Assembly (NCBI RefSeq): GCF_023101685.1
Contig: NZ_CP082164.1
Location: 5,890,001-5,954,000 of the forward strand
From: Bradyrhizobium sp. 186
GTDB taxonomy: Bacteria; Pseudomonadota; Alphaproteobacteria; Rhizobiales; Xanthobacteraceae
Reading direction: 5' to 3'
Length of the DNA: 64,000 nucleotides
The notes below the pieces were generated by a model. The model was given only the letters and a program-made list of their open reading frames with translations, was not told where the DNA came from and did not search any database. This document shows, piece after piece, positions 7,932 to 16,337 of this stretch. A program made the position numbers and the translations under genes. Numbering within the stretch: position 1 is the first letter of the stretch; each line of letters opens with the position of its first letter.

Positions 7932-9602
7932 ATGATTTCTGTTGCTGTCGGGTCACGACAGTATGCCGGTTCACCGACGATCTCCAGGTTGGAGGGTCGA
8001 ACTATTTCGCTTCGCACGCCTCTGGCGCTTCTCATCATATCCCTAGGTGCGATCGCCGTGGCGTGGTGGTGGCTGGCCATACCGATCAACTTGGCGCGCG
8101 CACCGATCGATCCGAATGCCAAACTGCAATGCATATCCTACGCGCCCTTCCGCAACAACCAAACGTCAGAGTCGCCTACACCAGTGCCGCGGGACCAGAT
8201 CGCGGAAGATCTCGCCCAGCTTGCCAAAATAACCGACTGTATCCGTACCTATGCGACTGATCTTGGTCTGGATCAGATCCCCGAACTTGCGTCCAAGGTG
8301 GGGCTGAAAGTCATTCAGGGAATCTGGCTCGATCGGGACCGACAGAAGAACGCGGCACAGATATCGACGGGCATACGCCTCGCCCAGCAATATCCAGGAA
8401 CCATCACCGCACTCGTTGTGGGCAACGAGGTTCTGTTGCATCGGAAGATGACGCCTTCTGACCTTGCTGCCTTAATCCGCTCGGTCAAGGCACAAGTGCC
8501 GGTCCCCGTCACCTATTCCGACGTCTGGGAGTACTGGCTGCGCTATCGGGAACTCGATGACGCCGTCGACTTCGTCGCTGTTCATATCCTGCCATATTGG
8601 GAAAACGTCCCGGTCCCGGCGAAATCTGCCGCTGCTCACGTCGACGCCGTCCGAAAGCAGGTGGCGTCGGCGTTTCCGGGCAAGGAAATCCTGATCGGAG
8701 AAACAGGTTGGCCGAGCGAAGGGCGGATGCGCGGTTCGGCGCTACCGTCGCGCACCAATCAGGCGCGGGTGATCTCGGAGATCCTCGATGTTGCCCGGCG
8801 CGAGAATTTCCGCGTCAACCTGTTCGAGGCGTATGATGAATTGTGGAAGCATGAGTTCGAGGGCACCGTCGGCGGATCGTGGGGCTTATTCGATTCCGCG
8901 CAGCGCACGCTGAAATATCCGCCCGGCATCCCCGTCAGCAATTATCCGCTCTGGAAACTGCAAATGAGCAGCGGAATGGCGCTGGCGATCCTGGTGTTCG
9001 GCGCTGCATGGCTGACCTCGCGCCGGAAGCTCTCGCAGCCCCGGCTCGTCTCATGGTTTGCGGTCGGAATATCGGCAACCACCGCCGGAGTCCTGTTTGG
9101 GGTGGCCGCTCAAAAGATGCTCTATGAAAGCTACGACGCGGGCAGCTGGCTTCTGTGGGGCACACTTCTGGTGGCGGCAACTGCCTCGCCGCTGTTCGGC
9201 GCCAACGCCCTGATGTCAGGGCGCGCACCGCCCACATTTCTGGAATTGCTGGGTCCGAAGGACTTCCGGATCCCATCGGGGCTGGCGATCATGCACGGAT
9301 GGATCTTGATCGTAACCATCGTGATCGGCACGGAGACCGCGCTGGGCTTTATGTTTGACCCGCGCGAAAAGGATTTTCCTTTTGCGGCCCTCACTATGGC
9401 GGCGGTCCCATTTGCGGCTATGACGCAGCTCAATCGCTCCAAGAAAGGAATCCGCCCCATGGCGGAAGCGACATTTGCCGGCGTATTCTCGGTGGCAGCC
9501 ATCTATGCGGTGCTTAGCGAAGGGCCGGACAATTGGCAGTCGCTGTGGACTTGTGCTGCCTATATATTGCTTGCAGTTACGCTGTGGCGGGCGCGCGCTT
9601 GA
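7932..9602 (+). CDS. Membrane-anchored glycoside hydrolase family 17 (beta-glucan modifying)
   Basis: The frame is open from 7809; I start at ATG 7932 because the earlier part does not resemble the family, and the true start may be even closer to the first membrane helix (TPLALLIISLGAIAVAWWWL). A periplasmic GH17 domain follows: SYAPFRNNQT, IRTYATDLGLDQIP, the acid/base Glu in ALVVGNEVLL, YSDVWEYW, FVAVHILPYWE, and the nucleophile Glu in ILIGETGWPSEG. The C-terminal third has about six or seven membrane segments. Homologues in Bradyrhizobium are annotated as beta-1,6-glucan synthases or glucanosyl hydrolases near cyclic glucan (ndv) genes. Expected role: trimming or transferring beta-1,3/1,6 glucans at the envelope. 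No glycosyltransferase partner is adjacent. Confidence 0.85.
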   Translation: MISVAVGSRQYAGSPTISRLEGRTISLRTPLALLIISLGAIAVAWWWLAIPINLARAPIDPNAKLQCISYAPFRNNQTSESPTPVPRDQIAEDLAQLAKITDCIRTYATDLGLDQIPELASKVGLKVIQGIWLDRDRQKNAAQISTGIRLAQQYPGTITALVVGNEVLLHRKMTPSDLAALIRSVKAQVPVPVTYSDVWEYWLRYRELDDAVDFVAVHILPYWENVPVPAKSAAAHVDAVRKQVASAFPGKEILIGETGWPSEGRMRGSALPSRTNQARVISEILDVARRENFRVNLFEAYDELWKHEFEGTVGGSWGLFDSAQRTLKYPPGIPVSNYPLWKLQMSSGMALAILVFGAAWLTSRRKLSQPRLVSWFAVGISATTAGVLFGVAAQKMLYESYDAGSWLLWGTLLVAATASPLFGANALMSGRAPPTFLELLGPKDFRIPSGLAIMHGWILIVTIVIGTETALGFMFDPREKDFPFAALTMAAVPFAAMTQLNRSKKGIRPMAEATFAGVFSVAAIYAVLSEGPDNWQSLWTCAAYILLAVTLWRARA

Positions 9603-9891
9603 GAAAACCTGGCCAGCCGACTTCAGTTTTGGGTCATTCGTGTCAATTTGCCCCCGCCTTCCTGATGTCCGGTCTGGCCCAGACTGCCGACGTGCCGGAC
9701 ACAATGGCGGTCTTCCCCTTCGGGCCAACAGCAGAAGTGCCTGTTACGCTTGGTCAGTGACGCTGCCCCGGCTCCTAGGAAGAAGGCGCCCGACAGGTCG
9801 GCTACTGGTCAAAAGACAAAATGGCCGGTGTCGCCTACTCAAGTCAGCTTTACTCTCTAGAAGCGGACATCTCACATTGCGAGTACGCGCC
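9603..9891. other. Degenerate intergenic DNA
   Basis: Contains fragments (TTTTGGGTCATTCGTGTCAA, GCCGACGTGCCGGAC, AGAAGCGGACATCT) of the kind that recur in Bradyrhizobium spacers. No coding frame is supported apart from read-through of the DUF2934 remnant on the minus strand. Confidence 0.5.
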
Positions 9892-10067
9892 TTAGATCGG
9901 CAAGTTGTCGGTCCTTCCTGGCGGCGGATCACCCAGCTCCGTACGCTCTTTGAGTAGATCGTCTCAGCTTGGTACCAGAACCTATCCATTTTGCACGCCG
10001 GTTCGCCAGTATCCTTCCATAGCTGATAAGCCTTGGTACGGATCTCTTCCTCGGTTGGACCAGACAT
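9892..10067 (-). pseudogene. DUF2934 protein, frameshifted
   Basis: ATG at 10067 starts MSGPTEEEIRTKAYQLWKDT, GEPACKMDRFWYQAE, a typical DUF2934 protein, usually 50-60 residues. After YQAE the frame runs on without family resemblance to 9744. In the neighbouring frame the next codons read DLLKERTELGDPPPGRTDNL and stop at 9892, exactly what the family shows. One base lost in GAGACGAT explains it. DUF2934 proteins are often stress-linked in rhizobia, matching the CsbD gene upstream. Confidence 0.8.
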
Positions 10068-10095
10068 GACCACTCCTCGAGACTTGATCGCACTT

Positions 10096-10125
10096 AAACA
10101 AAAGGGCCCTGCCTAAGCAGAGCCC
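10096..10125 (-). terminator. Rho-independent terminator of the CsbD gene
   Basis: On the minus strand GGGCTCTGC, loop TTAG and GCAGGGCCC form a stem followed by TTTTGTTT. It sits 11 bases after the CsbD stop and before the DUF2934 remnant. Confidence 0.75.
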
Positions 10126-10135
10126 ATTGTGCTGG

Positions 10136-10339
10136 TCACCACTTCTGGCGACCGTACCAACTGTTTACTTCCTTCTGCGCCTGGTCCCTTGCGTAACCGT
10201 AGCGCTGTTGTAGGCGGCCTTCGAGCTGATCTTGCTTTCCTGCAATGACGTCGAGATCATCGTCAGTAAGCTTGCCCCATTGCTCTTTGACCTTGCCCTT
10301 CATTTCCTTCCAATTGCCTTCCACACGATTCCAATCCAT
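10136..10339 (-). CDS. CsbD-family stress protein
   Basis: 67 residues from ATG at 10339: MDWNRVEGNWKEMKGKVKEQ, WGKLTDDDLDVIAGKQDQLE, GRLQQRYGYARDQAQKEV. This is a full-length CsbD-like protein, small and hydrophilic. AAAGGAGG lies six bases upstream, which decides this start over the open TTG/ATG at 10369. The family is induced by general stress in many bacteria (in alphaproteobacteria often under the EcfG response), but its molecular role is unknown. A strong terminator follows. Confidence 0.93.
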   Translation of the reverse strand: MDWNRVEGNWKEMKGKVKEQWGKLTDDDLDVIAGKQDQLEGRLQQRYGYARDQAQKEVNSWYGRQKW

Positions 10340-11061
10340 CGATACCTCCTTTGGATAAGAATCCGCCAACTAGAGCAAACCTAATTGGTTCCTGCGGCCT
10401 TGTGAACAGTTAGCAGATGCCCCAAGCCCGATGCCGAGCGAAATGCGTTTTGCCTCAATGACCCTTCGCTGCGCTTCATCATCTTCGAAGATTTTGAAAC
10501 CGGTGTACGGGATTTAGGATGGGCTTTGATCAATTTGATATCCGCTGCCGAAGAAGCCTTCCGAGATTTGAGCTCTTCGCTCTCTTCGCCACCTACTGCC
10601 TCCGTTGTTACGATGGCGTCTCGTTAGCATCGACGCTAATGAAGCAACCTCGAAATTAAATCGATGCTCATTGCCTCGGAAATTCGATTTCGATACGGAG
10701 CAGTCAACATCAATTGAAACACCGCCCTTCTATGTATTTTGCAGCAGTACTGCCGCGCCCGTTCCCAGTGAGAAGAGGATTTCCTGACCGGTCTATTGCG
10801 GACTATCGCCAGCCGCGGCCGCGCCTATAAATCGAAAGATCAAAGAGAGCAAAATCGTCAACGGTCCCCGGAAATTGGCAGGATACGTTACAAATTTGAC
10901 AGACAACTTTCCGCCATGTCAGAGTTTCAAGGTCGGACACCTCTCGAAACTAGTTGAAGCTTAAAGCATTTGGCCCTACTAGAACGCGACCGACATATCC
11001 GCTGCTAATCCGCGATGCTTCCGGCTTGAGCCGAACTTGCTCCACCGAAAGCGTAAACCGA
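10340..11061. other. Gene-free stretch between CsbD and NYN genes
   Basis: About 700 bases with divergent promoters expected at both ends. No frame with coding character was found: the 60-residue frame at 10605 has no family resemblance or ribosome site. A GGAAA/CGAACC-like sigma motif was not clearly identified. Confidence 0.5.
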
Positions 11062-11679
11062 ATGTCACCTTCCTCTACCGACAAGATCGCGCTCTTCATC
11101 GATGGGGCCAATCTTTACGCGACGGCGAAAACTCTCGGCTTCGACATCGATTACAAGCGCCTGCTGAGGGAATTTCAGAGCCGCGGAACGTTGTTGCGGG
11201 CGTTCTACTACACCGCCATCATCGAGGATCAGGAATACTCCTCGATCCGCCCGCTGATCGACTGGCTGGATTACAACGGCTACACCGTCGTCACCAAGGC
11301 GACCAAGGAATTCATCGACGCCTCCGGCCGCCGCAAGGTCAAGGGCAACATGGACATCGAGCTCGCGGTCGATGCCATGGAGCTGGCCGAGCACATCGAG
11401 CAGATGGTGCTGTTCTCGGGTGACGGCGACTTCCGCTCGCTGGTCGAGGCCGTCCAGCGCCGCGGCGTGCGGGTCACCGTGATCTCCACGATCGCGAGCC
11501 AGCCTCCGATGATCGCCGACGAGCTGCGCCGCCAGGCCGACGTCTTCACCGACCTCGTCGAGCTACAGTCCAAGCTTGGCCGCGATCCGTCCGAGCGCCC
11601 CGCCCCGCGTGATCGCGAAGCGCGGGGGCAAATGCCAAAATTCTTGCAAGAGCCGAAGGGAAACGATCCTCCCGGCTAG
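11062..11679 (+). CDS. NYN-domain (PIN-like) RNase, LabA/DUF88 type
   Basis: 205 residues from ATG at 11062; the frame is open upstream to 10954 but only from here matches the family. The NYN domain begins KIALFIDGANLYATAKTLGF, with the first conserved Asp and Asn, then the YYTAIIEDQEYSSIRP stretch, the conserved KGNMDIELAVDAME (Asp), and VLFSGDGDFRSLVEAVQRRG with the two last acidic residues. These residues form the PIN-like metal site of a single-strand RNA nuclease. The last 35 residues are polar and basic (RPAPRDREARGQMPKFL), probably disordered. It stands alone; a role in RNA turnover is inferred from the family. Confidence 0.9.
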   Translation: MSPSSTDKIALFIDGANLYATAKTLGFDIDYKRLLREFQSRGTLLRAFYYTAIIEDQEYSSIRPLIDWLDYNGYTVVTKATKEFIDASGRRKVKGNMDIELAVDAMELAEHIEQMVLFSGDGDFRSLVEAVQRRGVRVTVISTIASQPPMIADELRRQADVFTDLVELQSKLGRDPSERPAPRDREARGQMPKFLQEPKGNDPPG

Positions 11680-11861
11680 ACCGTTAAGGGGGGCCCGCAT
11701 CTCCGAACTTGGGCAGACCGACTTCAATAGAACAACATCACCGACATCCACGCCGCCAGCGACGCGCAGAGACCAATTCCTAGATAAGGCAATGCAAGGC
11801 GCATCGGGTTTTCCCTCCGAGACGCAATATGCCTTAGCTTTGCATGTCTGCCGGCCGATGA

Positions 11862-12056
11862 CTACGAATCTACGGTTGTGCTGTTGCCGGCGCCAGGCGA
11901 TGACTTGGTTAGGCGCTCGCCCGTTGGCTCGGCTTGCTGCTTCTGCACCTGCTCCTCGACGTACAAAAGGACCATGCGCCGTGTGTCCTGGTCGGCCAGC
12001 TTTTGAAATGCCCTGATCAAGCGCAGCATCTGCAGATCTTCGGTACTGTTCGACAT
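11862..12056 (-). CDS. Small hypothetical protein of a Bradyrhizobium family
   Basis: 64 residues from ATG at 12056: MSNSTEDLQMLRLIRAFQKL, ADQDTRRMVLLYVEEQVQKQ, then a polar tail. The core is one helical hairpin. I recall many paralogues beginning MSNS..L.MLRL.RAFQK.D..RR.I. in Bradyrhizobium, with no assigned function. The frame is open to 12086, but the internal ATG fits the family. Confidence 0.65.
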   Translation of the reverse strand: MSNSTEDLQMLRLIRAFQKLADQDTRRMVLLYVEEQVQKQQAEPTGERLTKSSPGAGNSTTVDS

Positions 12057-12505
12057 GGTAAAAACCCCATTGGAAAACGTAGGCAAGCAATGGGAAAACT
12101 ATGCAACGCTGCGCCCCGCAGTGGAACGTGGAATTTCGTCGTAGGTTAAGGTCTGCCGCTATCGCCGCCGATGCCGGCGGAGCGCCCCCTGGCTACCTGT
12201 CCCCCAGCCCCCAACCGGGGCCGTCTCTCCGGCGAAGCTACTCTCATGACAGGTGTCACCTGCGACGACACCGGCCGGGCTTGCGAACACGGATTGCCCT
12301 TGGGACGGCCCGCGCGCTCGCCCCTATGGCAGCGCCGGTGCGCCCTGCCCGGCTTGAAATCCCCAACTGAGGGCGAAATGCCCCGCATGCCCGATGGCTT
12401 TAAGGTCGAGATCGACAAGGACGGCTCGCGACATCCACAGGCCGTCCAGGGAGGAACGATCGGCTTACTACCGCGATTGAACTGCGCTGTCTGTGGAGTT
12501 TGCGT
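12057..12505. other. Gene-free stretch
   Basis: No coding frame is convincing. The plus frame at 12171-12641 is interrupted in composition and out of phase with the recognisable gene at 12506. GCCGGCGG, CCCCCAGCCCCC and similar GC tracts dominate. Confidence 0.45.
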
Positions 12506-12868
12506 ATGCGTTCCTCGCCCTCGATCGTACCGACCGATCGCCTCGACCGCGACGTCTATCTGGTTCTTGAAGATTTCGGAGCGCGGGCCGGCTGCGCCTG
12601 GCGCGAGACCGACGAGGCTGAGACAGACCTCGAGACAGTGATCCGCCTCATTCTCTCCGGCGAGTACACCTATCCCGTCCGCATCGTGGCCTTCAACGCG
12701 ATCGAGGGGTGGTCCAGAGACGCGACCTCGGATGTCGCCGACGCCGTCGCTCAACGCGCCATCGATACAAGCGACGAAGTCTCTGCAGCCTTGCAGGCCT
12801 TCATTGCAGAGAACTCGACGAAGGCGTTCAACGTTCAGCTCTCACTGCCGCTGCGCGGCGCCGCATGA
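12506..12868 (+). CDS. Hypothetical soluble protein
   Basis: 120 residues from ATG at 12506, preceded by GGAG at eight bases: MRSSPSIVPTDRLDRDVYLV, LEDFGARAGCAWRETDEAET, DLETVIRLILSGEYTYPVRI, VAFNAIEGWSRDATSDVADA. It has an ordered alpha/beta look, no signal peptide and no membrane segment. I recall homologues of this type in Bradyrhizobium and related genera as unknown proteins. A plus-strand terminator at 13040-13065 lies downstream. Confidence 0.75.
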   Translation: MRSSPSIVPTDRLDRDVYLVLEDFGARAGCAWRETDEAETDLETVIRLILSGEYTYPVRIVAFNAIEGWSRDATSDVADAVAQRAIDTSDEVSAALQAFIAENSTKAFNVQLSLPLRGAA

Positions 12869-13039
12869 CCAGTTCCCCTTGCGGAATGACGATTTGCTTG
12901 GCGACGAAATACTCCTGAAACAAACCGCTGCTTTCATTCCGACCCAACCGGGCGTGGGGTTTGTATCCTTAGCTGTTTTCATTCCCGGGGCTGGCTTTGT
13001 CACACGTATTTTTTGACTGGAATGCTCAGACTTCGGATG

Positions 13040-13065
13040 GGGCCGTCGCAAGGCGGCCCTTTCTT
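13040..13065 (+). terminator. Rho-independent terminator
   Basis: GGGCCG, loop TCGCAAGG, CGGCCC, then TTTCTT. It could end the transcript of the gene at 12506-12868, about 170 bases upstream. Confidence 0.6.
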
Positions 13066-13339
13066 ATGAGGACGCCGACTTCACGCCATATGTACTGCGC
13101 TCAAACTCTGCCTGCTGGCCGTCGCCAAGGTAGCGCCCGAGGGCCCCGACTGTAACCGATCTCGAACTCGAGCTTGCCGCGCGGGACTTCGTCTGCATAA
13201 GTCCCACACGACTAAGCCCGGCAATCGAGAGCGCTACCCCCAGATCAATCAGGAAGTGCAGCGACGCACGCTCGTCGTTATCCACGCCAGCCCTCCATTG
13301 ATAAAAGCGCGCGGACCTTGCTCCTGAGAACGCAAGCAT
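13064..13339 (-). CDS. Possible small hypothetical protein
   Basis: The 91-residue frame contains DNDERASLHFLIDLGVALSI followed by a Ser/Arg-rich tail. A GTG about 18 codons in would give a 73-residue protein. No family recognised and no clear ribosome site. Kept only because no other feature explains the stretch between the terminator and the ligase gene. Confidence 0.3.
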   Translation of the reverse strand: MLAFSGARSARFYQWRAGVDNDERASLHFLIDLGVALSIAGLSRVGLMQTKSRAASSSSRSVTVGALGRYLGDGQQAEFERSTYGVKSASS

Positions 13340-13398
13340 ACCGCGCGCTTCCGGCCGAGCCGCATACTCAACGTACGGCCGATTAACTTAAAACGCCG

Positions 13399-14313
13399 TC
13401 AGGAACCGCGCGTTCCTTTGCTCAGACCTTTGAAGGAGCTGGCTCGTAGCAGCCCCTCGGAGGTTATGTCGCGATATTCGACCTCAGCAAAGAACTTCGG
13501 TTCGACCCAGGTGGCCTTGGGCTTCTTAATCGGTTTGGTGAGCTTCTGCTTTGGCCTGACGACCGTATCCAGTGTCTTGCGAATTTGGGCTGAGGTCGTT
13601 CGGCTCCAGCCGGTCCCGACCTTGCCCATGTAGACCAGCTTCTTGCCTTCCTTCTTGCCGAGGTAGAGGGCGGCGACTCCAGTGGGATCTTTGATGAAGC
13701 CAACCACGGGAAATTTCTCGCGCTGGACGGTCTTCACCTTCCACCAGGCTTCAGTCCGCTCCGATCGGTACGGGGCGTCAACGCGCTTGGAGATGATGCC
13801 TTCGAAGTTCAACTGTGCTGCGGCCTCGAATAGCTCCTGCCCATCACCTTCGGCGTGCTCGCTGTAGAGAGCCGGCGGTTCTATGCCGCGGGTCTCGAAT
13901 AACTCCTTCAGCAGCTCTTTCCGCGCAAGCTGCGAGGTCTTCCGAAGGTCCTGACCATCCAGCCATAGGAGATCGAAGGCGTAATACTGGAAACGATCCT
14001 GACGGCGTCCTGCAAGTTCGGCCTGGAGTTCGGAGAAGTTAGTGCGCCCCTCATGGACCACGACGACCTCTCCGTCGATGATGGCCTGGTATGGAAGGTC
14101 GAAGGCGCCAGCAATGACGGAGAAGCGCTTAATCCAATCGTGACCGTTGCGGGTGAATGCCTTGCGGGTGTCACCGTCGATATGGAATTGGACGCGGTAG
14201 CCGTCGTATTTGATTTCGTGAATCCAGTCCTCGCCCGCTGGAGCTTTCGTCTTGAGGGTGGCGAGCTGGGGCTTAATGAAGCCCGGCATCGCCGGTCTGG
14301 TACGCTTCGCCAC
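13399..14313 (-). CDS. ligD: ATP-dependent DNA ligase, LigD-type stand-alone ligase
   Basis: 304 residues: a nucleotidyltransferase domain with the catalytic lysine in HEIKYDGYR (about residue 35), then IIDGEVVV, QYYAFDLLWLDG, LNFEGIISKR and EAWWKVK. The OB-fold domain has FPVVGFIKD and VYMGKVGTGW, ending GLLRASSFKGL. These are the motifs of the ligase module of LigD, the bacterial non-homologous end-joining enzyme; the polymerase and phosphoesterase modules are absent, as in LigC-type paralogues. No ku gene lies in the window, so it must act with a Ku encoded elsewhere or in another repair route. It follows a terminator and is probably monocistronic. Confidence 0.93.
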   Translation of the reverse strand: MAKRTRPAMPGFIKPQLATLKTKAPAGEDWIHEIKYDGYRVQFHIDGDTRKAFTRNGHDWIKRFSVIAGAFDLPYQAIIDGEVVVVHEGRTNFSELQAELAGRRQDRFQYYAFDLLWLDGQDLRKTSQLARKELLKELFETRGIEPPALYSEHAEGDGQELFEAAAQLNFEGIISKRVDAPYRSERTEAWWKVKTVQREKFPVVGFIKDPTGVAALYLGKKEGKKLVYMGKVGTGWSRTTSAQIRKTLDTVVRPKQKLTKPIKKPKATWVEPKFFAEVEYRDITSEGLLRASSFKGLSKGTRGS

Positions 14314-14326
14314 TTACATAACTCAC

Positions 14327-14359
14327 AAAAGCCCGCCGTCAGGGGGACTAACGGCGGGC
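14327..14359 (-). terminator. Rho-independent terminator of the 15030-14537 gene pair
   Basis: On the minus strand GCCCGCCGT, an 11-base loop, ACGGCGGGC, then TTTT. It separates the upstream two-gene unit from the ligase gene. Confidence 0.75.
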
Positions 14360-14536
14360 AGTCTACCTACGTTACTCAACGAGTCTTTAACTTCAGAAGC
14401 GGGAGACGTGTTCCATCCGTGAATACACCCCAACATCTCCTACAACTGCAAACGCCTTTGCAGGTTGTATTTTTGAGAACACTTCTCGAACAGCGCACGG
14501 ACGGGATGTGATAAAAGAGAACGGCGCTCGGACTGT

Positions 14537-14803
14537 TTAGGGAATCTCGCTCCTGCTTCGGCTCGGCCCAATGCTGTGCGGCTTGTTGAGGAAGAACTCC
14601 CGGTTGCCGAATGCGGCCTCCGCGTATTGGTCAATCGCGACCTGGATGGCCTCGATGTGCGCCCTGCACCAACCTTCACGGGTCGAGAGACGCCGCGTCT
14701 GTTCGAGCGACTTCAGAAAGTCAGGGGCGTCCTGCATGTCGGAAAAGTAAAAGTCAGGGGCGTCCTGCATGTCGGAAAAGTATTTGGGTCGCTCGGCTAC
14801 CAC
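14537..14803 (-). CDS. Hypothetical protein with duplicated 11-residue segment
   Basis: 88 residues from GTG at 14803 (VAERPKYFSDMQDAPDF). The segment YFSDMQDAPDF occurs twice in tandem because of a 33-bp duplication; then come KSLEQTRRLSTREGWCRAHI and EAIQVAIDQYAEAAFGNREF, a helical C-terminus. The GTG overlaps the stop of the upstream gene by seven bases, so translation is coupled. Related Bradyrhizobium proteins have the helical C-terminal part; the function is unknown. Without the extra repeat the protein would be 77 residues. Confidence 0.7.
   Translation of the reverse strand: MVAERPKYFSDMQDAPDFYFSDMQDAPDFLKSLEQTRRLSTREGWCRAHIEAIQVAIDQYAEAAFGNREFFLNKPHSIGPSRSRSEIP
14717..14782. repeat. 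33-bp perfect tandem duplication inside a gene
   Basis: Two identical 33-bp units (14717-14749 and 14750-14782), each starting AAAGTCAGGGGCGTCCTG. It preserves the reading frame and adds 11 residues. Perfect identity suggests a recent event. Confidence 0.92.
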
Positions 14804-15030
14804 TTCCTGCCTCCTAGAACGCGCGCACGGGTCTCATGCGGCACGGCCTTCTTCATCTCGTCCCGCTGCATAGAGAGCTCATCGACCTTCGCCTGCATCC
14901 GCGCCAGGAGAGCTTCCGCCGAAGCAGTCCCTATCCCAGCCCGGTGGAGTTGAAGGATTTCCTTGCGCTGGCGGCTGATCTGCGAGCGCATACGCTCGAT
15001 TTCCGAGCGGAGATATTCGAGTGTGTTCAT
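14797..15030 (-). CDS. Small coiled-coil hypothetical protein
   Basis: 77 residues from ATG at 15030: MNTLEYLRSEIERMRSQISR, QRKEILQLHRAGIGTASAEA, LLARMQAKVDELSMQRDEMK. Two long amphipathic helices separated by a GIGTASAEALL turn suggest a coiled-coil hairpin. It forms an operon with 14537-14803. The family is common in rhizobia without a known role; the earlier start at 15081 lacks a ribosome site. Confidence 0.7.
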   Translation of the reverse strand: MNTLEYLRSEIERMRSQISRQRKEILQLHRAGIGTASAEALLARMQAKVDELSMQRDEMKKAVPHETRARVLGGRKW

Positions 15031-15373
15031 GACCAACCCTGGGATCTTGCCCAATAGAACAAAGCAAGAACTGAGGGTCAATCGAGGCCGGCAGCCTCAA
15101 CGGAAAATTAGAGGCGGCGGCGGTATTTTAATCAGGTTAGGCCGGTCCATCTGGCCGAACGCTTCTGGATACTGCACAGAGCTGGGGCTTTCCAATTCAG
15201 AAGCAAAAACGCCGCCTGCTTAAATGACCGCAGGCGGCGGCTTTCCAGCCCCGAGAGGGTGACGCGCAAAATCCCGGTAGCCCAATTTAAGCACATCTTG
15301 TGCCAAGATTTTATTACCGGCGGAACAAATTCGGCCCGGTGACGTTTTGACGTCATTGGGTAGGAATTCATTT
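15031..15373. other. Gene-free stretch
   Basis: Probably carries the promoter for the minus-strand pair ending at 14537. The minus frame at 15220-15507 (LKLIGLGVVLLGLSVRDAGM) is not supported by a ribosome site and overlaps the frameshifted gene at 15374. CGCCGCCTGCTTAAAT and CCGCAGGCGGCGG (15209-15240) can pair as a hairpin. Confidence 0.45.
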
Positions 15374-15579
15374 GTGAGCAAACAGTCGGACCGTTTGAGG
15401 AAGCAGGCCCTCCAGGCGGAGCGCCTTTCCAACTCCATCAGCGACATGCCGGCATCGCGTACACTGAGGCCGAGCAGTACCACGCCGAGGCCGATCAGCT
15501 TGAGCAAGCGGAGCTGTCACTCGGTAATGAGACCGCGAAGCAGGCGCATGTTGTACAGCACCCCTCTTCGGAATCCTGA
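15374..15579 (+). pseudogene. Small helical orphan gene, frameshifted
   Basis: GTG at 15374, with AGGA eight bases before it, reads VSKQSDRLRKQALQAERLSN, SISDMPASRTL and then leaves the family pattern. In the adjacent frame the sequence resumes as EQYHAEADQLEQAELSLGNE and TAKQAHVVQHPSSES with a stop at 15577-15579. A one-base deletion around 15464 reconnects them into a 68-residue helical protein of a type common in Bradyrhizobium. Confidence 0.75.
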
Positions 15580-15901
15580 CAGAGACCACCACTCAGCTGA
15601 AAAGCGCCCTCCGCGCCCGCCATCTCATCGTGCTATTTGCCATAGCTCGGAATGGACGATGAGGATTGTCGTTGCTGCCACCAGCAACACCTAGGTAGCG
15701 CACACATGATTGGCAGCCATATCTTCTCCATGGAGTCCAAGTCTGCCCGCGGGGCATTGTTCCTGCCGTATCAGCCAGCGCGCCGTCGACTGGGACACCA
15801 GGTAGTTTGTGGCAAAGATCCGGGGGCCAGACGACAGCACGCAAGGTCACGGAATTCACGTTGCCGCTCGGGAGAAACCGGCGGCAGCCTCCAACCACGC
15901 C

Positions 15902-16179
15902 CCATTTTTTACGACGAGCTATCCAATCAATCGCGCGATGAGCTGCTCGGCTTGACGCATCTCACCGCGCATGATCTGCGGCTAACGGCTGCTACGGTCG
16001 CACGTCGTGCTGGTGTTGCGGGTCCGGGCGTCGAGGCATATTCGGATCACGTCAACGGCGACCTCACCGACAAGTACGACATGCTGAAAGAAAAGCGGCA
16101 GCTTGTGAATCTGTCCGAACTGCGTCGCATCGTTGGTGACCGACCGGCACAAACGAACGATATCCAGGCCGCCGCTTAG
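15902..16179 (+). pseudogene. Tyrosine recombinase (integrase) C-terminal remnant
   Basis: The last 90 codons match the C-terminus of island integrases: LTAHDLRLTAATVARRAGV, then DHVNGDLTDKYDMLKEKRQL with the catalytic tyrosine in DKYDM. The usual signature is HDLRRTAAT; here the Arg after the HxxR box is Leu, a further sign of drift. The upstream 250 codons that would hold the arm-binding and core-binding domains are not recognisable. This was probably the integrase of an older island. Confidence 0.8.
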
Positions 16180-16281
16180 CGAATAGGAGTACCGGGCGCG
16201 TTTGTCTTGCGTCGCCCGGGCACCTATTGACGTTCTGGCCATATGCAGCTATTGAAAAACGCAGCATAACAGACGTGTACA

Positions 16282-16313
16282 AACCGCCCGGCAATCCGCC
16301 CGGCGGTTTTTTT
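16282..16313 (+). terminator. Rho-independent terminator
   Basis: AACCGCC, 13-base loop, GGCGGTT followed by a run of seven T. It separates the integrase remnant from the phage- or plasmid-like block to the right. Confidence 0.8.
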
Positions 16314-16337
16314 GCGTCTGAATCATGGAGAAAACGA

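Noticed and set aside
12171..12641. 156-residue plus frame
   Set aside because: It overlaps the better supported gene at 12506 in another frame and has no domain-like pattern.
15593..15898. Minus-strand 101-residue frame
   Set aside because: No ribosome site and runs through the degenerate zone between the frameshifted small gene and the integrase remnant.
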